64,000 nucleotides of DNA, from NCBI RefSeq assembly GCF_020886115.1, contig NZ_AP025185.1:558001-622000 (forward strand), read 5' to 3'. Positions within the stretch are counted from its first letter, which is position 1. Each line of letters begins with the position of its first letter. The position numbers and the translations under genes are program-made. This DNA is from Flavobacterium ammonificans (GTDB lineage Bacteria; Bacteroidota; Bacteroidia; Flavobacteriales; Flavobacteriaceae). The notes under the pieces are model-generated. The model saw only the letters and a program-made list of their open reading frames with translations. It had not been told where the DNA came from and ran no database searches. This document shows, piece by piece, positions 53,902 through 62,900 of this stretch.

Positions 53902-56900
53902 TTATTTTGTTATATATAAATAACCCGAACGTTGCTTATCTACCCCTTGCTTGTTTTTATATCGTAATATAAAATAGTAAGTACCCTTAGGTAATTCTGC
54001 TGTTTGTGAGAAGGTATTACGCCCTTGAGAAATACCTGTAAAGTACTTATTGTCCTGACCATAACCCTCTATATTGTACACCTCTACTCCCCAACGGTTA
54101 TAGATGTATAAGTTATTATCTGGATAGTTCTCAATACCTCTAATTACAAATACATCGTTCAAAGCATCACCATTTGTTGTCATCGAGTTGAATATCTCCA
54201 AATCATCCTCGCTCTGGCTGTGGTTGTTGAACTCCAAATAATCTGGCGTGCCATTATTATCCACATCCGTTGGTAACATTGGATTTAATCCCAATTCCTC
54301 ACCATTGGTTAATCCATCACCATCACAATCGCCATCTAAAAACAATTGACTCAATGGTACGGTAATACTAGATGGGACTGAATCGCATGCGTTAGTTGGA
54401 TCTGTGCCGTCGATGAGTTCTTGGCTGTTTATTACTCCGTCTCCGTCGCAATCAAGGTTTAACCAAGTTTGTGTCGCTTCGCTTAAAATTTGACTTGACA
54501 GTTCGAAATCACAAAGATCCTTTGAATTCGTACCATCCAGCTCCTCTAATCTGTTGCTTACACCATCACCATCAATGTCTAAATCAGTTGTGTCGCCAAC
54601 CCCGTCTCCATCTAAATCGCTGTCAATAAAAAGTGTTAGTGTAGCTGTGCCTATACCTTCTGAATTAAATCCAGAAATTGTATACACTTTACTAGTACTA
54701 GCTTGTGTTGGTGTACCACTAATTGATCCACTTAAAGTATTCAATACTAGTCCTAATGGTAAAGCTGGAGAAATAGAAAATGAAGTAACAGCTCCGCTTA
54801 TTGTAGACACATTAATAGTTGGCAAAGGAATATCGATAACTCCTGCTATATTACTTTGAGATATGCTAAAAACAGGTGCTTCATTCACATTAGTTACCGT
54901 GATAGTAAAGACTTTCTCAAAACTCAAACCTCCCCGATCAGTAGTTCTTACTCTTATGTTATAGTTCGATTTTGTCTCGAAATCAAATACAACTCTCGCT
55001 CTTAAAGTGTTATCCACAATGCTAAAGCTTCCGTTGTCAGTTGCGCCTATCCCTGATACTAAAGTAAAGGTATGTGTATCTCCTATGTCAGCATCGGTAC
55101 TACTAAAAACACCAACTACTTCATTTAAATTGTTGTTCTCGTTAATTGAACTTGTACTTATACTAATGTTGGTTGGCGCTACGTTTTCTACTAAATCTAA
55201 AACCGTAATGGTAAAAGCTTTCTCAAAGAATAAACCGTCTTGGTCGGTGGTTCTAACCCTAACACTGTAACTTGATTTTGTTTCAAAGTCTAAACTCGCT
55301 GTGGTGCGTAAACTGTTGCCACTAATGTTAAACGATGCATTATCCGTGTCGCCTGTACCAGCAACCAAGGTATAAGTAAAGGTATTGCCCGTATCTACAT
55401 CTATACTTGTTAAAGAACCTATGGCCGTGTTGGTCGCAACATTCTCAGCTACGCTAGTTGCGCTTGAGGTAATATCGCTTGGTGTTTCATTGACATCGTT
55501 TACCGTGATGGTAAAAGCTTTCTCAAAGAACAAACCATTTTGGTCGGTGGTTCTAACCAGTACGCTGTAACTTGATTTAGCCTCAAAATTCGGACTGGCA
55601 TTGATACTTAAATTAGCACCTGTAATGGTAAAGGATGCATTATCCGTATCGCCTGTGCCAGCAACCAAACTGTAAGTAAAGGTATTGCCCGCATCTACAT
55701 CTGTCGTGCTTAACGTACCGATTGTTGTATTGGCTGCTACGTTCTCGGCTACGCTAGTTGCGTTTAAGGCAATATCGCTTGGTGTTTCGTTGACATCGTT
55801 TACCGTAATGGTAAAAGCTTTCTCAAAGAATAATCCGCCTTGGTCGGTGGTTCTAACTAGTACACTGTAACTTGATTTAGTCTCAAAGTCTAAATTCGCT
55901 GTGGTGCGTAAACTGTTGCCACTAATGTTAAAAGCTGCATTATCCGTGTCGCCTGTACCAGCTACCAAAGTGTAGGTAAAGGTATCTCCCGTATCTACAT
56001 CTATACTTGTTAAAGAACCTATGGCCGTGTTGGTCGCAACATTCTCAGCTACGCTAGTTGCGCTTAATGTAATATCGCTTGGTGTTTCATTGACATCGTT
56101 TACCGTGATGGTAAAAGCTTTCTCAAAGAACAAACCATTTTGGTCGGTGGTTCTAACCAGTACGCTGTAACTTGATTTAGCCTCAAAATTCGGACTGGCA
56201 TTGATACTTAAATTAGCACCTGTAATGGTAAAGGATGCATTATCCGTATCGCCTGTGCCAGCAACCAAAGTGTAAGTAAAGGTATTGCCCGTATCTACAT
56301 CTGTCGTGCTTAACGTACCGATTGTGGTATTGGCTGCTACGTTCTCGGCTACGCTAGTTGCGCTTAAGGCAATGTCGCTTGGTGTTTCGTTGACGTTGGT
56401 TACCGTAATGGTAAAAGCTTTCTCAAAGAACAAACCATCTTGGTCGGTGGTTCTGATACGCACATTATAACTTGATTTAGCCTCAAAGTCTAAACTCGCT
56501 GTAGTGCGTAAGCTATTGCCACTAATGTTAAACGATGCATTATCCGTAGATCCTGTGCCTGCTACCAAAGTGTAAGTAAAGGTCTCTCCCGTATCTACAT
56601 CTGTACTTGTTAAAGAACCTATGACCGTGTTGACCGCAACATTCTCAACTACGCTAGTTGCGCTTAAGTCAATATCACTTGGTGTTTCGTTGACATCGTT
56701 TACCGTAATGGTAAAAGTTTTCTCAAAGAATAAACCGTCTTGGTCGGTGGTTTTAACTCTAACGCTGTAGCTGTTTTTAACCTCAAAGTTAGGACTGGCA
56801 TTGATACTTAAATCAGCACCCGCAATGGTAAAGGCAGCATTATCCGTGTCGCCTGTGCCAGCAACCAAGGTATAAGTAAAGGTATCTTGTAAATTTACAT

Positions 56901-59900
56901 CCGTACTTGTTAAATCACCAATCACCGTGTTGGCAGATACATTTTCGGCAACAGTTGTTGCACTTAAAACAATATCGGTTGGAGCAGTACTTGACGCAAA
57001 AGGCATAGCCGAAACCGAGGTACTTGCAATTCCTACTCCCGCATTATTTACTGCACGAATTTGAACAGCATAAGTAGTGTAGTTAGTTAAACCTGTAATG
57101 ACTAAAGGAGAAGAAGTAATCAATGGAGTTGCAGCAATCCATGTGGTACCTCCATTTGTGGTGTATTCATAATTGGCAATAGAGCCCCCGCCATCAGCCC
57201 CTGTCGTAAAAGCAACAGAAATTTGAGCATTCCCTGCTGTTGCCACTACATTTGTCGGACTAGCTGGAACAGTTGACCTATAAATTGCATAAGAATTGTC
57301 TGCTGCTAGCACAGGGCTAAACGTTGTTGTACTCTCATCCGCACTAAAACGAGTATTGGCCAAACCTCCCGCTAATGTTGTCAATCCAGTACTTGCTGAT
57401 TCACTTCCGCTATAGAGTTTAGCGATACCTCCAATCCCCATCGTAATTGAAGGTGAACCTGACACTAAAATATTCCCTCCAGTAATTGTACCTACTGGGG
57501 CAGTTAGACCCGCATTAACAATAATTGCATCTGTTGAAGTGGAAGTTGTCGCCAAGTTTTGGGTAAGCGCAATATCCCCTTCTAATGTCTCTACTCGAAT
57601 TGTACCTGCAGAAACAATCGCATTTAAGGCTAAGCCTCCTGTACCATCGGTAAATGACAAATCACCTAGTCTGGTTAAATCACCACCATTAATGGATCCA
57701 ATATTATTTGATAGATTAGTTAAGGTAAATGCACCAGCGCCTTGAAGAACTAAATCTCTAGCAACAATTGGAGCAGTCTGTGTAACAGCTGTGGCAGCTG
57801 TTAATTTTACAGCTGCATTGCTTGCCGTCAACGGCTCATTAATGGCAATGGTACCTCCAAAGAAGGAAACATCTCCAGCAATGCTAATTGGTGAGCCATG
57901 GGTGATTTGACTGACGTTGGCCGGCTTACCAATCGTCAATCCACTCAAGCTAGAACCAAACACCAAGCCCCCAGTGCTGAAAGCATTACTGAAACTCGAA
58001 CTGCTTGGTTCAATGCGCAAACGGCCTGGACCAATGAAGCTGGATGTACTAATCGTTGGCGTGTCATTAGACAAAATCAGCACACCATCAGTAATAGTGG
58101 TACTACCACTGTAACTGCTATTGGCACTCATCGTCAAGGTGTTGCTGCCCATTTTTATTAGATTGCCACTACCATTGATGACATTGGGTACTATCAAGTC
58201 TGTTGACCGGTTGACTACTATGGTGCCAGCATTATCAATATTGCCTGTGCCTAGGGAGCCGGTGGAACCACCGTTGCCCAACTGCACTGTTCCTCCAATA
58301 ATGCTTGTACCACCAGTGAAGGTGTTTTCACCCACAAATAAGATTTCCCCATCCGTAGCATCCACCTCCAAAGAACCATTCCCGCTGATTAAGCCACTAA
58401 GTGTTGTGGCAACTGTGTTTGGGCTCGCACTATCTAAGCCTAAATTGACTGTCCCCGTAATGGTCATGTCATTGGCCCATGCATTAACCCCTGTATTGAA
58501 CAATAAGCCCGATCCGTTTAACAAATTCACCGTCCCCGAACCTAATGCATTGTTATGACTTAAACCCAATCGACCCATCGATACAGTGGTGTTCCCACTG
58601 AAAGTATTGGCAGATAGCAGGTTTAGCCTTCCGGCTCCTCCCTTGGTGAAATTGCCGCTACCGCTAAATGTGCCATTGTAATTTAAATTTTTTCCACTGG
58701 CAACATTAATGGTGCCATTACCAGACAATACTATACCACGCAAGCTATTCAAAACGAAAGTCTCAGTAACTAGCAAGCTACCGCCACTCAACATGATCGC
58801 ATCGGTCACTAATGTTGTCGGAACAGCCCCTAGATAGCTATCCGAAGCAACTGATAAGGTTCCGTCTCGAATGTCGATTTTGCCTTTGTGACCGTGGCTG
58901 GTAGTGGATGTCATTGTACCCGTAAAACTATTGGGGATTATTGCCAATGCCACGTTAGCCCCATCGGGAAGTACGCCAGTTTGGCTGAGATTACCGGTAA
59001 CAGCCCACTTAGTAGCAACAGACCAATCTTCACCATCACTACCCACCCAAGTAGCTGAGGCAAGTTGGGTAATAGAACTTGTGTTATTTCCCACCAGAGT
59101 AAAACTGTAATTACTATTGGCACTACTGACCGAAACCAAATCAAGGGTAACCGTTTTATTGCCTGCACCCACATGACGATTGTCAAATGTAATCGTAGCT
59201 GCGGTGACTGTTTCGTTGTTGGCAAGCAATCCACTAGTGGTGATATTAGCCAAATCGGCATTACTAGGGATATAGTTGGTTCCACCATCGTAGACCTTAG
59301 TCAAATTGGGTACAACCAAGGTTATAGCCAAGGGTAGTATTGTCACAGGGGCATTGACCAAGTTAAGTATAGGTAATTGGTAATTACTTGCTAGACCGTT
59401 GTTATTTCCATTAAGCAACGTTAATGCTGTGATGTACTTACCCGTGTCAGTCACATTGCTACTGCTGATAATTGCCCCAGTAAACGTAAGTTGTTCTAAT
59501 CCAACGGTATTACCAATCGTGAGTTGTTGTGCATTCAAATTCCGCGTACCATCGTACACTTTGGTGGCCGTTAGCGTGACGGTACGAGCCGTGATTTCTA
59601 GCGACCCTGACCCATAAGTAATGTTATAGTTGCTCGCTAAGAAGCCACCTGTACCTGTAGCATTGCTAGCAGTGATGTTACCGCTGTACGTTGCCACCGC
59701 TTGGGTGGTGCTGGCTGCCATGCCGCTAGTACTTGCTAAAGTCACCGCAGTTGCTAACTCACTATTGGCAAAGCTTCCCGCAGTAAGACTAAAGTCAGAT
59801 GTGCCCAAGGTTAAGACATCGCCATAAACCTTAGTTCGGTTGCCTGCAGTAAGTGTAATCGGACGAGCTGTGATTTCTAAAGCACCAACAGCATAAGTAA

Positions 59901-62900
59901 TGTCATAGTTGCTTGCTAAGAAGCCACCTGTACCTGTAGCATTGCTAGCAGTGATGTTACCGCTGTACGTTGCCACCGCTTGGGTGGTGCTGGCTGCCAT
60001 GCCGCCAGTACTTGCTAAAGTCACCGCAGTTGCTGACTCACTATTGGCAAAGCTTCCCGAAGTAAGACTAAAGTCAGATGTGCCCAAGGTTAAGACATCG
60101 CCATAGACCTTAGTTCGGTTGCCTGCAGTAAGTGTAATCGGACGAGTGGTAATAGCAAAGTTATCCGCCACAAAAGTAATGGCGTAGTTGCTGTTGGCAA
60201 GCGTACCTTGGTTAATTGCATAGCTACCCACATTCTCTCCTGCTGCTCTGGCTAGTGCCCCAGTGAAAGTATCGCTACCTACACGGCCGCGATTGGTGCC
60301 TCCCGCTTCGATTGCGTAGGCAAAGGTTGGATCAGTGTTGCCATAAATCTTGCTTTGATTGGCATCAGCCGTGATGGTAATTGGACGAGTGGTAATAGCA
60401 AAGTTATCCGCCACAAAAGTAATGGCGTAGTTGCTGTTGGCAAGCGTACCTTGGTTAATTGCATAGCTACCCACATTCTCTCCTGCTGCTCTGGCTAGTG
60501 CCCCAGTGAAAGTATCGCTACCTACACGGCCGCGATTGGTGCCTCCCGCTTCGATTGCGTAGGCAAAGATTGGATCGGTGTTGCCATAAATCTTGCTTTG
60601 ATTGGCATCAACCGTGATGATAATTGGACGAGTGGTAATAGCAAAGTTATCCGCCACATAAGTAATAGCGTAGTTGCTGTTGGCAAGCGTACCTTGGTTA
60701 ATTGCATAGCTACCCACATTCTCTCCTGCTGCTCTGGCTAGTGCCCCAGTGAAAGTATCGCTGCCTACACGGCCGCGATTGGTGCCTCCCGCTTCGATTG
60801 CGTAGGCAAAGATTGGATCAGTGTTGCCATAAATCTTGCTTTGATTGGCATCAGCCGTGATGGTAATTGGACGAGTGGTAATAGCAAAGTTATCCGCCAC
60901 ATAAGTAATGGCGTAGTTACTGTTGGCAAGCGTACCTTGGTTAATTGCATAGCTACCCACATTCTCTCCTGCTGCTCTGGCTAATACGCCAGTGAAAGTA
61001 TCGCTGCCAACTAAACCACGATTGGTGCCTGCCGCTTCGATTACATAGGTAAAGGTTGGTTCAATATTGCCATAAATCTTGCTTTGATTGGCATCAGCCG
61101 TGATGGTAATTGGACGAGTGGTAATAGCAAAGTTATTCGCAACATAAGTAATGGCGTAGTTACTGTTGGCAAGCGTACCTTGGTTAATTGCATAGCTACC
61201 CACATTCTCTCCTGCTGCTCTGGCTAGTGCCCCAGTGAAAGTATCGCTTCCGAACAAACCACGATTGGTGCCAGCTGCTTCAATTGCATAGGTATAGATT
61301 GGATCAGTGTTGCCATAAATCTTGCTTTGATTGGCATCAGCCGTGATGGTAATTGGACGAGTGGTAATAGCAAAGTTATTCGCCACATAAGTAATGGCGT
61401 AGTTACTGTTGGCAAGCGTACCTTGGTTAATTGCATAGCTACCCACATTCTCTCCTGCTGCTCTGGCTAGTGCCCCAGTGAAAGTATCGCTTCCGAACAA
61501 ACCACGATTGGTGCCAGCTGCTTCAATTGCATAGGTAAAGGTTGGTTCAATATTGCCATAAATCTTGCTTTGATTGGCATCAGCCGTGATGGTAATTGGA
61601 CGAGTGGTAATAGCAAAGTTATCCGCCACATAAGTAATGGCGTAGTTACTGTTGGCAAGCGTACCTTGGTTAATTGCATAGCTACCCACATTCTCTCCTG
61701 CTGCTCTGGCTAATACGCCAGTGAAAGTATCGCTGCCAACTAAACCACGATTGGTGCCTGCCGCTTCGATTACATAGGTAAAGGTTGGTTCAATATTGCC
61801 ATAAATCTTGCTTTGATTGGCATCAGCCGTGATGGTAATTGGACGAGCTGTAATTTCTAAAGCGCCGGCAGCATAAGTAATGTCATAGTTGCTTTCTAAG
61901 AAGCCACCTGTACCAGTGGCGTTTGTCGCTACTACTTCATTGGCGTTTGTACCTACTACACGAGTGGTGCTCGCAGCGTAGCCATTGACACTGGTCAAGG
62001 TCACAGCTGTGGCTAATTCACTATTAGCATAAGTACCAGCAGTCTTCGTGAAGGCTGATGTGCCTAATGTGAGAGCGTCACCGTAGACCTTCGTACGATC
62101 AGTTGCAGTCAAGGTGATCGGACGTGCGGTGATCGCTAATGTGCCATTGTTATAAGTGATGTCATAGTTAGCGTTATCAGTGTTGGTCACTGTACCTTGC
62201 GTGATTGATACATTACCAACATTGGTAGATGATCCGGCCGTTGTTGTTACAGCTCCACTCAAAGTCTGGCTGTTGTACATGCCACGACTAGTGCCTGCGC
62301 CATCAGTCGCCACTGCAAATGTTAATACTGGGTTGGCATCGCCATACACACGGGTCTTGTTATCAGCGGTCACTGTCACAGGACGACGGTTGATCGTCAA
62401 TGTGCCATCAACATAGCTGAACTGGTAGTTAGCAGCAGCCAAGTCATTGGCGGCTGAAGTAATGGCATAGGTAGTTACGTTTGATGATGCTGTTGCTGTG
62501 GTGCTGATTGTTGGTGCACCCGTGATACCTGCTGAAGTAGCATCTTGACTATTTAAATAGCCTGTAATGCTGTACGTCAAGCTTGGATTGGTATCACCAT
62601 ACACACGGGTCTTGTCATCAGCAGTCACGGTCAAGGTGGCTTTGTTGATGGTCAATGTGCCTGGTACATAAGTGATGTCATAATTGCTCAAACCAGTACC
62701 TTGGGCAGCACTTGCCAAAATACCGTCTGTTGCACCGCTATAAGTACCAGCACCTTGTGTTCCAGGCACTGTGCTGTTACCGTCTTGCAACAAGGTTACC
62801 GCTGAAACCGTATCAGAATTCACTAAGCCCGTTGTACTAAATGCACTTGTACCTAAGTTTAGTGCTGTGCCATAAGTGGTGGATTGCGCTGACGCAGTCA

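Noticed and set aside
55385..56470. Plus-strand 61-aa frames spaced 300 bp apart
   Set aside because: They are antisense shadows of the cadherin repeats and contain no independent start signals or known motifs.
60279..61691. Repeated 65-74-aa frames inside the MBG array that start alike
   Set aside because: They are out-of-frame readings of the 243-bp repeats, recurring with the repeat period; the main frame is open throughout and carries the domains.
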